In this document: positions 33,340 through 41,810 of the stretch, piece by piece
Numbering within the stretch: position 1 is the first letter of the stretch
How the letters are laid out: every line of letters begins with the position of its first letter
Origin: UMGS1279 sp045540715
GTDB taxonomy: Bacteria; Bacillota; Clostridia; Oscillospirales; Acutalibacteraceae
Length of the DNA stretch: 63,277 bases
Direction of reading: 5' to 3'
Assembly (NCBI GenBank): GCA_045540715.1
Contig: JAZQHT010000006.1
Location: forward strand, 1 to 63,277
The notes under the pieces: model-generated
Database searches by the model: none
What the model saw: the letters and a program-made list of their open reading frames with translations, nothing else
What the model was told of the DNA's origin: nothing
Translations under genes and position numbers: made by a program

Positions 33340-33813
33340 ATGAAAAAAGTAGTAAGATTAACAGATGAAGGACTTAAAAAATTACAAGACGAATTAGAAA
33401 ATCTTAAAACTGTCGGCAGAACAGAAATTGCTGAAAGAATCAAGGTTGCTCTAGGCTATGGCGACTTAAGCGAAAATAGCGAATATGATGACGCTAAAAA
33501 CGAACAAGCTAAAATTGAAGCAAGAATTGCAGAAATTGAAGCATTAATTAAAAACCACGTTATTATTTCTGAAGAAGATATCGCTAGCGACATAGTATCT
33601 ATCGGCGTAACCGTAGAAGTAAAAGACGAAAAGTCTAAAACAACTAAAAAATATAGCATCGTATCTTCAGCAGAAAGCGATCCTTTACATGGTTTCATCT
33701 CTGATGAATCACCGGTTGGTAAAGCACTTATCGGCCATAAAGTTGGCGAAAAAGTAACTGCTGAAACACCCGCAGGGGACAAGGTTTTTAAAATTATTAG
33801 TATTGAAAAATAA
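33340..33813 (+). CDS. greA: transcription elongation factor GreA
   Basis: GreA rescues backtracked RNA polymerase by stimulating transcript cleavage. The 157-aa protein has the coiled-coil with the acidic tip in GYGDLSENSEYDDAKNEQA and the C-terminal FKBP-like domain ending SPVGKALIGHKVGEKVTAETPAGDKVFKI. It is 11 nt upstream of lysS, a common arrangement in Bacillota. Confidence 0.97.
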   Translation: MKKVVRLTDEGLKKLQDELENLKTVGRTEIAERIKVALGYGDLSENSEYDDAKNEQAKIEARIAEIEALIKNHVIISEEDIASDIVSIGVTVEVKDEKSKTTKKYSIVSSAESDPLHGFISDESPVGKALIGHKVGEKVTAETPAGDKVFKIISIEK

Positions 33814-33824
33814 GGAAGATTACA

Positions 33825-35330
33825 ATGGCAGAATTAGAAAATGTAAAGGTTAACGAACCGGTGGAAGATTTATCTGAAATTTTACAGGTTCGTCGTGATA
33901 AACTTTCCGCTATGCGTGAAAGTGGGAACGATCCCTTCATTAAAACAAAATACGACGTAGATGCCCACTCAATGCAAATTAAAGACGCTTACGATAATTA
34001 CGAAGGTAAAGACGTTTCGCTAGCTGGCCGTATAATGGCTAGAAGAATTATGGGTAAAGCAAGCTTCGTTACAATTCGTGATGGCGAAGGCGATATTCAG
34101 CTTTACGTTCGCCGCGACGACGTAGGAGAAGAAGTTTATGCTTCCTTCAAAAAGTGGGATATTGGCGATATTATGGGTGTTAAAGGTTTTGTTTTTAAAA
34201 CCCAAACAGGCGAAATTTCTGTTCACGCAAAACATATTGAAATTTTAGCAAAATCACTTTTACCACTTCCAGAAAAATTCCACGGACTTACAAATAACGA
34301 TTTAAGATTCCGTCAACGTTACGTTGATTTAATTATGAATCCAAACGTAAAACGCAACTTTAAAATTCGTTCTCAGTTTATTAAGTTTATGCGTAATTAT
34401 TTAGATAATATGGATTACGTTGAGGTTGAAACACCCGTACTTAATACAATTGTTGGCGGTGCGGCTGCTCGTCCGTTTATTACACATCACAACACATTAA
34501 ATATACCAATGTATATGCGTATCGCTACCGAGCTTCCCTTAAAACGTCTAATTGTTGGTGGTATGGAACGCGTTTATGAAATTGGCAGAATTTTCAGAAA
34601 CGAGGGTATGGATACAAAGCACAACCCCGAATTTACAACGGTTGAACTTTATCAGTCTTATGCCGATTTTCATGATATGATGGATATTGCTGAAGGCATT
34701 ATTTCGGGTGCCGCAAAAGAAATTCACGGCTCATATCAAGTTGAGTGGTTAGGCGAACAAATTGACTTAACACCCGGTTGGCGCCGTCTTACAATGGTTG
34801 ATGCCGTTAAAGAATATGCAGGCATTGATTTTGGTGCAATTACTGACGATGCAGAAGCGGTAAAAGCTGCTGAAAGCATTGGTGTTGAACTTGCAGAAAC
34901 TGCAGATAAAACTTGGGGCAACGCACTTTACGCTTGCTTTGATCAAAAGGTTGAAGAAAAATTAATTCAACCAACCTTTATTACAATGTATCCGGTTGAA
35001 GTTTCTCCTTTAACAAAAGCTTCACCTGTTGACCCACGTTTAACAGAACGTTTTGAACTTTTCGTTTGCCATAGTGAACTTGCAAACGCTTATTCAGAAC
35101 TTAACGATCCAATCGTTCAACGTGAACGTTTTGAAAAACAATTAGAACTTCGTGAACGCGGCGACGACGAAGCCGAAATGCTTGACGAAGATTTCTTAAC
35201 AGCAATGGAATACGGTATGCCCCCAACAGGCGGTATGGGAATTGGTATTGACAGAGTTGTAATGCTACTTACAAACTCCGACTCAATCCGCGAAGTAATT
35301 TTATTCCCGACCATGAAACCGTTGGACTAA
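33825..35330 (+). CDS. lysS: lysyl-tRNA synthetase, class II
   Basis: LysRS charges tRNA-Lys. The 501-aa protein has the OB-fold anticodon-binding domain (VSLAGRIMARRIMGKASFVTIRDG) and class II motifs: FRQRYVDLIMN, GRIFRNEGMDTKHNPEFTTVE (motif 2), and GMGIGIDRVVMLLT (motif 3). It ends LFPTMKPLD. The 30 nt encoding that end recur in diverged, in-frame form at 36221 and 38741, bracketing accessory genes. Confidence 0.97.
   Translation: MAELENVKVNEPVEDLSEILQVRRDKLSAMRESGNDPFIKTKYDVDAHSMQIKDAYDNYEGKDVSLAGRIMARRIMGKASFVTIRDGEGDIQLYVRRDDVGEEVYASFKKWDIGDIMGVKGFVFKTQTGEISVHAKHIEILAKSLLPLPEKFHGLTNNDLRFRQRYVDLIMNPNVKRNFKIRSQFIKFMRNYLDNMDYVEVETPVLNTIVGGAAARPFITHHNTLNIPMYMRIATELPLKRLIVGGMERVYEIGRIFRNEGMDTKHNPEFTTVELYQSYADFHDMMDIAEGIISGAAKEIHGSYQVEWLGEQIDLTPGWRRLTMVDAVKEYAGIDFGAITDDAEAVKAAESIGVELAETADKTWGNALYACFDQKVEEKLIQPTFITMYPVEVSPLTKASPVDPRLTERFELFVCHSELANAYSELNDPIVQRERFEKQLELRERGDDEAEMLDEDFLTAMEYGMPPTGGMGIGIDRVVMLLTNSDSIREVILFPTMKPLD
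35301..35330 (+). repeat. lysS 3'-end repeat, copy 1 (inside intact lysS)
   Basis: Encodes LFPTMKPLD and stop. Copies 2 and 3 match at 25/30 and 23/30 positions by hand alignment, with most differences in third codon positions. Confidence 0.8.
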
Positions 35331-35335
35331 AAATC

Positions 35336-35370
35336 AAAGGACTATGACCGAAAAGTCATAGTCCTTTTTT
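35336..35370. terminator. lysS terminator (hairpin 1)
   Basis: A 13-bp stem AAAGGACTATGAC/GTCATAGTCCTTT with a T run. It shares the CTATGA...TCATAG core with hairpins 2 and 3. Confidence 0.88.
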
Positions 35371-35379
35371 AATAAAAAG

Positions 35380-35970
35380 TTAAATTGCACCCATTTCTTT
35401 CATTGCACGAATGTATGTATCTGCCTCTCCGTTGGGGTTCGCTTTTTGGGTTGCCTCAATATCATACCAAGCACATTCGAGTCCATGAATTATGATTGGG
35501 ATTGGTTTTTTGAATTGCTTTATTACAAACCCATCTTCTTGCAATTTCTTTGCAACATTGGCGGCAATTTCAATCAATTCATAATGGCCAACAGGTCCCT
35601 TGCCGATGTAATTATATTCTTCATCGTACATATTTTCCATATCCTCGAAACCTATATTTTCAATACCTTGTTCTGCATACCATTTATACAAGGATTCTGT
35701 ACATTTGTTAGGTTCGTCAATATCAATTATGCTTGTTTCGTCTTGTCTCCAAAAAGCATAGTTCCACCTTTCCTCGTCAAGTGGACCTGCTCCCTCGCAA
35801 TCTGCCTCGGTGTTGTAACTAATAGCCCAAGTTGATACATTGGTGAAGTTCTTAAACTCATAGGCCTCATTAGAATAGACGAAAAATGAAATAGCATAAA
35901 TGCCGTCCTCGTTCCAATTTGACATTACAGATTTAACCTTGTCATACAATATTTTTTCAATATCAATCAT
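35380..35970 (-). CDS. DUF4303-like protein, probable acquired cargo
   Basis: The 196-aa soluble protein resembles DUF4303-type proteins: IYAISFFVYSNEAYEF, WAISYNTEADCE, RWNYAFWRQDE and, near the end, PIIIHGLECAWYDIEATQKANP. Related proteins often occur as stand-alone accessory genes near toxin/immunity loci, but no toxin is visible here. ATG 35970 has GGAGAT upstream. Both of its Asn-Val pairs use AAT-GTN, unlike the resident genes. It lies between lysS 3'-end copies 1 and 2. Confidence 0.65.
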   Translation of the reverse strand: MIDIEKILYDKVKSVMSNWNEDGIYAISFFVYSNEAYEFKNFTNVSTWAISYNTEADCEGAGPLDEERWNYAFWRQDETSIIDIDEPNKCTESLYKWYAEQGIENIGFEDMENMYDEEYNYIGKGPVGHYELIEIAANVAKKLQEDGFVIKQFKKPIPIIIHGLECAWYDIEATQKANPNGEADTYIRAMKEMGAI

Positions 35971-36004
35971 ATAATAATCTCCATATACTAGGTGGGTAAG
36001 TTTT

Positions 36005-36033
36005 ATTATACCACAAACCATTCAAAACTGCAA
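36005..36033 (-). promoter_or_regulatory. promoter of the DUF4303-like gene
   Basis: On the minus strand TTGCAG and TATAAT are separated by 17 bp, with TGG forming an extended -10. Confidence 0.65.
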
Positions 36034-36220
36034 TGCATCATATTCTATGGTATTTTGGGCCATTTTTTAGACCATTTCAGAGGTATGATATGTCCCGAAA
36101 AGGTAATTTGAGGTAAGAAAATTTTTTGAAAGTAAAAATGCAATAGTTGAAATTGTCAGGAAAAATTATAAAAAAGTAAGATGAGGTAAGATATTTTGAT
36201 TTTAATTCTATAGCCCTTGC
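36034..36220. other. gene-free stretch between DUF4303 promoter and lysS end copy 2
   Basis: AT-rich, no ORF or hairpin I can support. The motif GAGGTAAGA occurs twice (near 36110 and 36184) about 74 bp apart. With the flanking promoter it completes a gap of more than 300 bp. Confidence 0.4.
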
Positions 36221-36250
36221 ATACTCCCCACAATGAAACCTTTGGACTAA
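36221..36250 (+). repeat. lysS 3'-end repeat, copy 2 (orphan)
   Basis: Encodes ILPTMKPLD and stop, in frame, with no gene attached. From the Pro codon on, all differences from lysS are synonymous. Confidence 0.75.
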
Positions 36251-36258
36251 ATAACAAG

Positions 36259-36290
36259 TTATAAGAACTTATAAGAAGATATAAGAATTT
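36259..36290. repeat. AT-rich palindromic repeat, left of the lipoprotein
   Basis: Contains TTATAAG-AA-CTTATAA followed by AAGATATAAGAA. The palindrome recurs at 37035-37050, and GAAGATATAAGAA recurs near 36979, so related repeats bracket the lipoprotein gene. Confidence 0.6.
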
Positions 36291-36325
36291 TCTAAAATTT
36301 TCTTACCACAGTTTTATAACAAATA

Positions 36326-36361
36326 ACACCCTATGACCATCAAAAGTCATAGGGTGTTTTT
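36326..36361. terminator. hairpin 2 / terminator
   Basis: A 12-bp stem ACACCCTATGAC/GTCATAGGGTGT followed by T. It shares the CTATGAC core of the lysS terminator and also serves the convergent lipoprotein gene. Confidence 0.82.
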
Positions 36362-36374
36362 GCTGCTTTATAGG

Positions 36375-36878
36375 TTATTTTTTTACCAACTCGGCAATTT
36401 TATCATATGTGCCTTCGGGCATTTTATAATATTTTTGGAAAGAGGTCATCGGCATGGCGGTAAAGACCATATAGTCATTTTCATGAATCCAAAACACACC
36501 GTAAAAATGCTCATCTGATACTGCGAGAGCATCGGATATTTCTGCTTTGGGTTCTTGACTCAAAATAAGCAAAGGCTCTCCGTCTTGGAAAGAAAGGTAA
36601 ATGTCATCTTGTTCAGTTCTGTCAATTCCGGTTTCCTCTGCCTTTTTCCATTGTTCCATTATATATGTATATAATGCTTTTGCCTCATCATTTTCTATAA
36701 CAAACTCTGTTTTATGGTCGGTTGAACAAACACACTTGAAATCAGCAATGGCAGAAACATCTTCGTGATATGTTACAATGGCATCATTAGGTTTTTCTTT
36801 TGAACAACCGAATAATGACAACAAGCATAAAACTGAAAAAAGCAGAGAAATAATTCGTACTATTCTGTTATTAAGCAT
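36375..36878 (-). CDS. lipoprotein of unknown function, probable acquired cargo
   Basis: The 167-aa protein has a lipoprotein signal (CLLSLFGCSKEK) and a compact alpha/beta domain with DIYLSFQDGEPLLILSQEP and FYGVFWIHENDYMVFTAMP. I recognise no family. AAAGGAGGA precedes the ATG. Its Asp-Val uses GAT-GTT, unlike resident genes. It sits between lysS 3'-end copies 2 and 3 and is flanked by AT-rich palindromic repeats. Confidence 0.7.
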   Translation of the reverse strand: MLNNRIVRIISLLFSVLCLLSLFGCSKEKPNDAIVTYHEDVSAIADFKCVCSTDHKTEFVIENDEAKALYTYIMEQWKKAEETGIDRTEQDDIYLSFQDGEPLLILSQEPKAEISDALAVSDEHFYGVFWIHENDYMVFTAMPMTSFQKYYKMPEGTYDKIAELVKK

Positions 36879-36901
36879 CGCAATTCCTCCTTTGTTTTTA
36901 C

Positions 36902-36930
36902 ATTATAACACAAGTAAATGACAAAATCAA
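36902..36930 (-). promoter_or_regulatory. promoter of the lipoprotein at 36375
   Basis: On the minus strand TTGATT and TATAAT are separated by 17 bp. Confidence 0.7.
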
Positions 36931-36964
36931 TTTACCACAATTTTACCAGAGTTTAAGGAGAAAT

Positions 36965-37050
36965 TATAAAAAGTTATACGAAGATATAAGAAAATCTTGG
37001 TTTTTACTGTTTTTAAAAGACAAGTTTTAAGAGGTTATAAGAACTTATAA
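36965..37050. repeat. AT-rich palindromic repeats, right of the lipoprotein
   Basis: Contains AGTTATACGAAGATATAAGA and a second perfect TTATAAG-AA-CTTATAA. The rest of the 36879-37236 gap holds the lipoprotein promoter and, near 37200, a TATAAT likely serving the ABC operon; no gene is seen. Confidence 0.6.
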
Positions 37051-37236
37051 AACATTTACAGCTTTTTGTTTATACAAATTATTGCTTAAAAATGTGGGAA
37101 TTACTACAATAAGGTGTCGTAAACGCAGCATAGGATTACCGCTTACGAAAAAAAAAGAACCGAATAGATGAAAAACAAGTTTTTTTATAATTTAAATGCT
37201 ATAATATAGTAAACATTTACCGAAAGGACAAATTGT

Positions 37237-37965
37237 ATGTACGTTATAAGGACTGTTAATCTAACTAAAAAATACAAGGATACAGTTGCGGTGGACCAAT
37301 TAAATTTGCAGGTTAAAAAAGGCGAATTATTTTCTTTGCTAGGTGTAAATGGTGCAGGTAAAACGACCACTATTAAAATGCTATCCTGTCTTATACAACC
37401 TACAAGCGGAGATGCTTTTATTAACGAAAAAAGCATTTGCAAAGATTCATCCGCTGTAAAATCGCTAATAGCCATTTCTCCACAGGAAACTGCAGTCGCA
37501 TTAGGCCTTTCGGTTCGGGAAAATCTCGAACTGATGTGTGGGGTTCACGGTTTTACAAAGGACAAGCAAAATGCGAAAATTGCAGAGCTGACAAAACTAC
37601 TAGGCTTGGAATCTGTTATCAAGAAAAAGGCAGGCAAACTGTCCGGTGGCTGGCAACGTCGGCTGAGTATTGCAATGGCACTGATCAGTGAGCCGGAGAT
37701 ATTATTTCTTGATGAACCTACACTTGGTCTTGATGTGCTTGCCAGAAGTGATTTGTGGAATTTGATAAACTCACTTAAAGGAAAGGTTACCATTATTTTA
37801 ACAACGCACTATATGGAAGAAGCAGAAACCTTGTCTGACCGTATTGCTATTATGAAAGACGGCAAGCTTCTTATTTGTGATACTGCCGATAAGATTAAGA
37901 AAACAGCAGGAACGGATACTTTCGAGCAAGCATTTATTTATATTGTTAAGGGGGTGTCAATATGA
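37237..37965 (+). CDS. ABC-2-type transporter ATPase (DrrA-like)
   Basis: The 242-aa ATPase has Walker A GVNGAGKTT, signature LSGGWQRRLSIAMAL, Walker B ILFLDEPTLGLD, and switch His in LTTHYMEEAE. This is the DrrA/CcmA-like class that pairs with ABC-2 permeases for export of drugs, lipids or polysaccharides. The permease gene overlaps by 4 nt. Composition looks somewhat richer in G+C than resident genes, and the pair lies within the lysS-end-bracketed segment. Confidence 0.9.
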   Translation: MYVIRTVNLTKKYKDTVAVDQLNLQVKKGELFSLLGVNGAGKTTTIKMLSCLIQPTSGDAFINEKSICKDSSAVKSLIAISPQETAVALGLSVRENLELMCGVHGFTKDKQNAKIAELTKLLGLESVIKKKAGKLSGGWQRRLSIAMALISEPEILFLDEPTLGLDVLARSDLWNLINSLKGKVTIILTTHYMEEAETLSDRIAIMKDGKLLICDTADKIKKTAGTDTFEQAFIYIVKGVSI

Positions 37966-38690
37966 GAATGCTTAGTTTTGCAAACAGAAATACGAAAGAA
38001 ATATTACGAGATCCTCTAACACTTTTCTTTGGACTCGGATTTCCACTTGTTTTGATTTTATTGTTAAGCGCTATACAGGCAAACATCCCCGTAAAACTGT
38101 TTGAAATACAACACCTAACTCCGGGTATAACGGTTTTCGGCTTGGCATTTATGACTTTGTTTTCATCAACAATTATCGCAAAAGACAGAGGCAGTTCGCT
38201 ATTACAGCGTTTGTATGCAACGCCACTGACACCGTTAGATTTTATTCTTGGTTACACTTTGCCTATAATTCCAATTTCTATCGCTCAATGCATTATTTGC
38301 TATATTGCCGCAATAATTCTTGGCCTTAACATTACTGTAAATATTTTGTATGCTGTTGCATTTATTCTTCCTGTATCCATCCTTTATATTGCGTTAGGAC
38401 TTCTTTGTGGAAGCGTATTGAACGATAAGCAGGTTGGTGGTATTTGCGGTGCGTTACTAACTAACCTCTCAGCCTGGTTGTCGGGTGTTTGGTTTGATCT
38501 TGACCTTGTAGGAGGCACTTTTAAGAAGATTGCATACGCACTTCCGTTTGTTCACGCAGTAGAGATGGAACGTGCTGTACTTGTCGGAGATTTTTCTGGA
38601 ATTTTTCCTCATATATGGTGGGTGCTGGGATATGCCGCTGTTCTGCTCTTTTTAGCGGTTCTGTTGTTCTTGCGACAAATGAAGAAATAG
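37962..38690 (+). CDS. ABC-2-type permease
   Basis: The 242-aa protein has about six membrane segments, starting NRNTKEILRDPLTLFFGLGFPLVLILLL and containing the central TPLTPLDFILGYTLPIIPISIAQ typical of ABC-2/DrrB-like permeases. It overlaps the ATPase gene by 4 nt (ATGA), so the two form one exporter. Substrate unknown. Confidence 0.88.
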   Translation: MRMLSFANRNTKEILRDPLTLFFGLGFPLVLILLLSAIQANIPVKLFEIQHLTPGITVFGLAFMTLFSSTIIAKDRGSSLLQRLYATPLTPLDFILGYTLPIIPISIAQCIICYIAAIILGLNITVNILYAVAFILPVSILYIALGLLCGSVLNDKQVGGICGALLTNLSAWLSGVWFDLDLVGGTFKKIAYALPFVHAVEMERAVLVGDFSGIFPHIWWVLGYAAVLLFLAVLLFLRQMKK

Positions 38691-38740
38691 TTATCATATA
38701 GTTTAGAAAATTGGAAAAAGTTATGCCATATTATGATATG

Positions 38741-38770
38741 TTATTTTCTACAATGAAACCATTAGATTAA
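38741..38770 (+). repeat. lysS 3'-end repeat, copy 3 (orphan)
   Basis: Encodes LFSTMKPLD and stop, in frame. Followed after 8 nt by a hairpin closely matching the lysS terminator, so it may be the original lysS end displaced by insertion. Confidence 0.75.
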
Positions 38771-38778
38771 TATTTAAA

Positions 38779-38810
38779 CGGACTATGAAATTCATAGTCC
38801 GTTTATTTTT
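38779..38810. terminator. hairpin 3 / terminator
   Basis: CGGACTATGAA/ATTCATAGTCCG stem and T run; core GGACTATGA...TCATAGTCC is shared with the lysS terminator. Confidence 0.82.
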
Positions 38811-38857
38811 TCTTTTAATTTATTTTACTTTATGTTATTATAGTTTTAGGTGATAAG

Positions 38858-39352
38858 GTGAATTATATTTTTAGAAAAATTGAAAAGCACGAAATCCCAA
38901 TAATGTTTAAAATAATAGGGGATAGGGTCTTATGGATGGACAAGGTTGGCATAAAGCAGTGGAACACCACTAACTATGCCGAAGTTTATCCGCTTTCTTA
39001 TTTTGAGCAAAAGCGCCAAAATGATGAAGTTTTTGTTTTGGAAGAAACAATAAAAAACGAAATAGTCGCAGTGGCCGTTTTAATGAAGGAAGATGCGCGT
39101 TGGAAAACACCTGCTTCTGCGCTTTATTTACATAACTTTGCCACACGTTTAGATTATAAGGGCGTTGGAAGCATCTTTTTAAATTTAGCCGAAGAATATA
39201 CTAAAAAGATGGGTTATAAATATATGCGGCTTGATTCTGATATTGATAATAAACCATTAGAAGAATATTATACCTCTCGCGGTTATAAGGCGGTTGGCAG
39301 TTGTGTTGACGGGCTTTATAAAGGCATTTTAAGAGAGAAAGAGTTAACATAA
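38858..39352 (+). CDS. GNAT-family N-acetyltransferase
   Basis: The 164-aa protein fits a GNAT fold: an N-terminal FRKIEKHEIPIMFKII, strand AVAVLMKED, LYLHNFATRLDYKGVGSIFLNLAEEYTKKMGYKYMRLDSDIDN (the acetyl-CoA pyrophosphate loop region, here DYKGVG) and YYTSRGYKAVG. Start is GTG 38858 with AGGTGAT upstream. Acceptor is unknown. Confidence 0.8.
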   Translation: MNYIFRKIEKHEIPIMFKIIGDRVLWMDKVGIKQWNTTNYAEVYPLSYFEQKRQNDEVFVLEETIKNEIVAVAVLMKEDARWKTPASALYLHNFATRLDYKGVGSIFLNLAEEYTKKMGYKYMRLDSDIDNKPLEEYYTSRGYKAVGSCVDGLYKGILREKELT

Positions 39353-39369
39353 ATTTAATCTATGCTTCA

Positions 39370-39398
39370 TTGACAAAGCAAAATATGTTATTTATAAT
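39370..39398 (+). promoter_or_regulatory. consensus promoter upstream of 39428
   Basis: Perfect TTGACA and TATAAT separated by 17 bp, probably driving 39428 through the ABC-2 pair. Confidence 0.85.
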
Positions 39399-39427
39399 AT
39401 ATTAAAAGAAATATAAGGATTTATAAA

Positions 39428-40060
39428 ATGATTAAATGGATTGAAAATATTTGGTACCACTATAAATGGTTTATAGTAGCCGGCCTTATAGGTGCCTTTG
39501 TTCTTGCCGTTGTAGTATCGCAATGCGTAAGTAGGCCTAAATACGATATGTCGGTTGTTGTTTGCTTTACAGATTCGGTTGTTTCTAACGAGCAGTTTGA
39601 AGTTATAAAAGAAGATTTAGAAAAATATGCCGAAGACTATAATGGCGACGGCGAAATTAACATTAATTTTATGAACTGCACATTTGACGAATCAAAACAA
39701 GACGCAAACTACGTTATGTCTATGCGCCAAAAATTGCAGTTTAGCGTAATGGGAGAAAGTTCGGCAATACTATATATTACAGATGATAAATCGTTTGAAT
39801 ATATTAACGGCGTAATGAAGGAAAAAGGCGATTTCTTTTTAAACGAGAATTTATCCGATTATGATGGAAAAGCCTTAAAAATCAATGATTTGCCCTCTTT
39901 TAGCCAACTTAAAAGCGGTAGCGATGATATGCCCGATAATATTTATATTTCAAAGCGTGTAATTAAAGGAACCATTATTGAAACTGAGCCAAAAGTTAAT
40001 GAATATGAATCAGCGGCCGATAAATATTTAGAAAGTATAAAACAAGAAGTTATAAAATAA
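39428..40060 (+). CDS. single-pass membrane protein, function unknown
   Basis: The 210-aa protein has a short cytosolic start (MIKWIENIWYHYKW), one membrane segment (about residues 15-35), and an extracytoplasmic alpha/beta domain. The pattern resembles small clostridial membrane-anchored proteins of unknown role. It is 18 nt upstream of an ABC-2 transporter and probably cotranscribed with it, so it might assist the exporter. Confidence 0.7.
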   Translation: MIKWIENIWYHYKWFIVAGLIGAFVLAVVVSQCVSRPKYDMSVVVCFTDSVVSNEQFEVIKEDLEKYAEDYNGDGEININFMNCTFDESKQDANYVMSMRQKLQFSVMGESSAILYITDDKSFEYINGVMKEKGDFFLNENLSDYDGKALKINDLPSFSQLKSGSDDMPDNIYISKRVIKGTIIETEPKVNEYESAADKYLESIKQEVIK

Positions 40061-40078
40061 ACACAAAGGAGTGATTTT

Positions 40079-40966
40079 TTGAACACAGTTTTACAAACCT
40101 TTGATTTAACTAAAAAATTTGGACGTAAGGTTGCTTTAGATAAAGTAAATATCACAGTAAAACGTGGTGATATTTACGGCTTTATTGGCGGTAACGGGGC
40201 AGGTAAAACTACCCTTATGCGTTTATGCTTAAACTTAGCCTTTCCAACTGCCGGAAGCATTAGACTTTTTAACGGCGAAAGCTTTAAAACAGCAGGGTTA
40301 AAGGTTGGCTCGCTAATAGAAACACCCTCGTTTTATCGTGGCCTTTCTGCAAAAGAAAATCTATTAGCCTTTGGTGAGTTAGTTAATGCCGATCCCAAAC
40401 AAGCCGATATTTTGCTTGAAAAAGTAGGACTTGCGGACGTTGGCAAAAAGAAAGCGGGTAGTTTTTCTTTAGGCATGAAACAACGATTAGGTCTTGCGAT
40501 TGCACTTTTAGGAGAACCTGAACTTGTAATTTTAGACGAGCCGATTAATGGTCTTGACCCACAGGGGATTCGCGACGTGCGTGATTTAATTTTAGAATAT
40601 AATAAACAAAAGGGAGTAACCTTTTTAATTTCGTCCCACTTATTAGATGAACTTTCTAAAATTGCTACACGTTACGGTATTTTAAATAACGGAAAATTAG
40701 TGGAAGAAGTATCAACCGAAGAACTTTTTGAACGTACTCGTCATCGTTTGCGCGTTATTGTTGATAACCCCACACGCGCGGCAGAGGTTTTGCAAAATGT
40801 TGAAATGCGTGTTAACGGCAATGAATTAATATTACTTACAAACATTGAAGATCCTGCTCTTATTAATGAAACCCTTGTTAAAGCTGGTGTAAAGGTAAGT
40901 GGTTTAACACTCCTATCTGATGGCCTTGAACAATATTTTGTTGAAAGGATAGGTGGCGTGCAATGA
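40079..40966 (+). CDS. ABC transporter ATPase (BcrA-like)
   Basis: The 295-aa ATPase has Walker A GGNGAGKTT, signature FSLGMKQRLGLAIAL (with LG in place of SGG), Walker B LVILDEPINGLDPQG, and the C-terminal RLRVIVDNPTRAAEVL domain of BcrA-like ATPases. That group includes antimicrobial-peptide exporters. Start is TTG 40079 with AAAGGAG upstream. It overlaps its permease gene by 4 nt. Confidence 0.88.
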   Translation: MNTVLQTFDLTKKFGRKVALDKVNITVKRGDIYGFIGGNGAGKTTLMRLCLNLAFPTAGSIRLFNGESFKTAGLKVGSLIETPSFYRGLSAKENLLAFGELVNADPKQADILLEKVGLADVGKKKAGSFSLGMKQRLGLAIALLGEPELVILDEPINGLDPQGIRDVRDLILEYNKQKGVTFLISSHLLDELSKIATRYGILNNGKLVEEVSTEELFERTRHRLRVIVDNPTRAAEVLQNVEMRVNGNELILLTNIEDPALINETLVKAGVKVSGLTLLSDGLEQYFVERIGGVQ

Positions 40967-41736
40967 AAAAATTTATAGCTTTTGAACTTAAAAAGTTTTT
41001 TAGACAAAAGGCTGTATATATTGTAATAGCGGCTGGGGTAGCCTTGCTTTTATTAAATTTGTGGACCTACGATTTAATGTATAATATGACAGGGGCGGAA
41101 TTTTCTGCAGAAGAAATGATGATGGGCCTTATGCCCGAACTTTCTGCACAATATGGCATGCAAGGTGCATTAACTAATGCAAACTTTGGCACCATTTTAG
41201 CCGTTATGATTGCCCTTTACGTTTGCGCCGATCACTCTGACGGTACGTTGAAAAATATTATAGGCCACGGCTATTCAAGAATTCAAATATTCGGTTCTAA
41301 ATACGTTGTAAGTATTATAGGTTCCCTTATGGCAACGGTAATTTGCTGGGTAATAGGACTTATATTTGGCGGAATTTTCTGGGGCTTTGAAGGTGCGTTT
41401 GACGGAGCCTTTTTAATGGTATTTTTAGTGCAAATTATTTCGGTTATTGCTTATACAACCTTGTTCTTCTTGGTTGCTTGCGTGCTTAAAAATATTGGTG
41501 GCTCATTAGCAGTTGGAATTGTTATTCAAATGGTACCAACATTAGTATTTACTTTGCTGGATTTATTCATTGAAGATAAAGAATTCAACTTTATCGATTA
41601 TTGGATAGAAGGCGGTATGGCAGTTACCAATAGCACAGAATCTGCCGATTTAACACGAATTGCAATTGTAAGCACAGTTTATGCAGTAGCCTTTTTAGTT
41701 TTAGGCTTACTAGCCGTTCGCAAACGTGAAGTATAA
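40963..41736 (+). CDS. ABC-2-type permease (BcrB-like)
   Basis: The 257-aa protein has six membrane segments: FELKKFFRQKAVYIVIAAG at the start and LYVCADHSDGTLKNIIGHGYSRIQIFGSKY, a typical ABC-2 motif with the DxxDGTLK pattern. It pairs with the upstream BcrA-like ATPase, and a bacitracin/lantibiotic-type exporter is plausible. Confidence 0.88.
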   Translation: MKKFIAFELKKFFRQKAVYIVIAAGVALLLLNLWTYDLMYNMTGAEFSAEEMMMGLMPELSAQYGMQGALTNANFGTILAVMIALYVCADHSDGTLKNIIGHGYSRIQIFGSKYVVSIIGSLMATVICWVIGLIFGGIFWGFEGAFDGAFLMVFLVQIISVIAYTTLFFLVACVLKNIGGSLAVGIVIQMVPTLVFTLLDLFIEDKEFNFIDYWIEGGMAVTNSTESADLTRIAIVSTVYAVAFLVLGLLAVRKREV

Positions 41737-41746
41737 AAAAGATTAT

Positions 41747-41780
41747 AAAAAGCACTCGCAATTAATTGCGGGTGCTTTTA
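41747..41780. terminator. bidirectional terminator
   Basis: A 15-bp stem AAAAGCACTCGCAAT/ATTGCGGGTGCTTTT between the convergent permease and SDR genes. Confidence 0.85.
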
Positions 41781-41810
41781 AATTTTATAATATTAAGTTT
41801 TTATTGTTTT

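Noticed and set aside
35380..38810. A classical integrative element at lysS with an integrase
   Set aside because: All genes in the segment were read and none resembles a tyrosine or serine recombinase, transposase or excisionase; the integration idea therefore stays a hypothesis without an enzyme.
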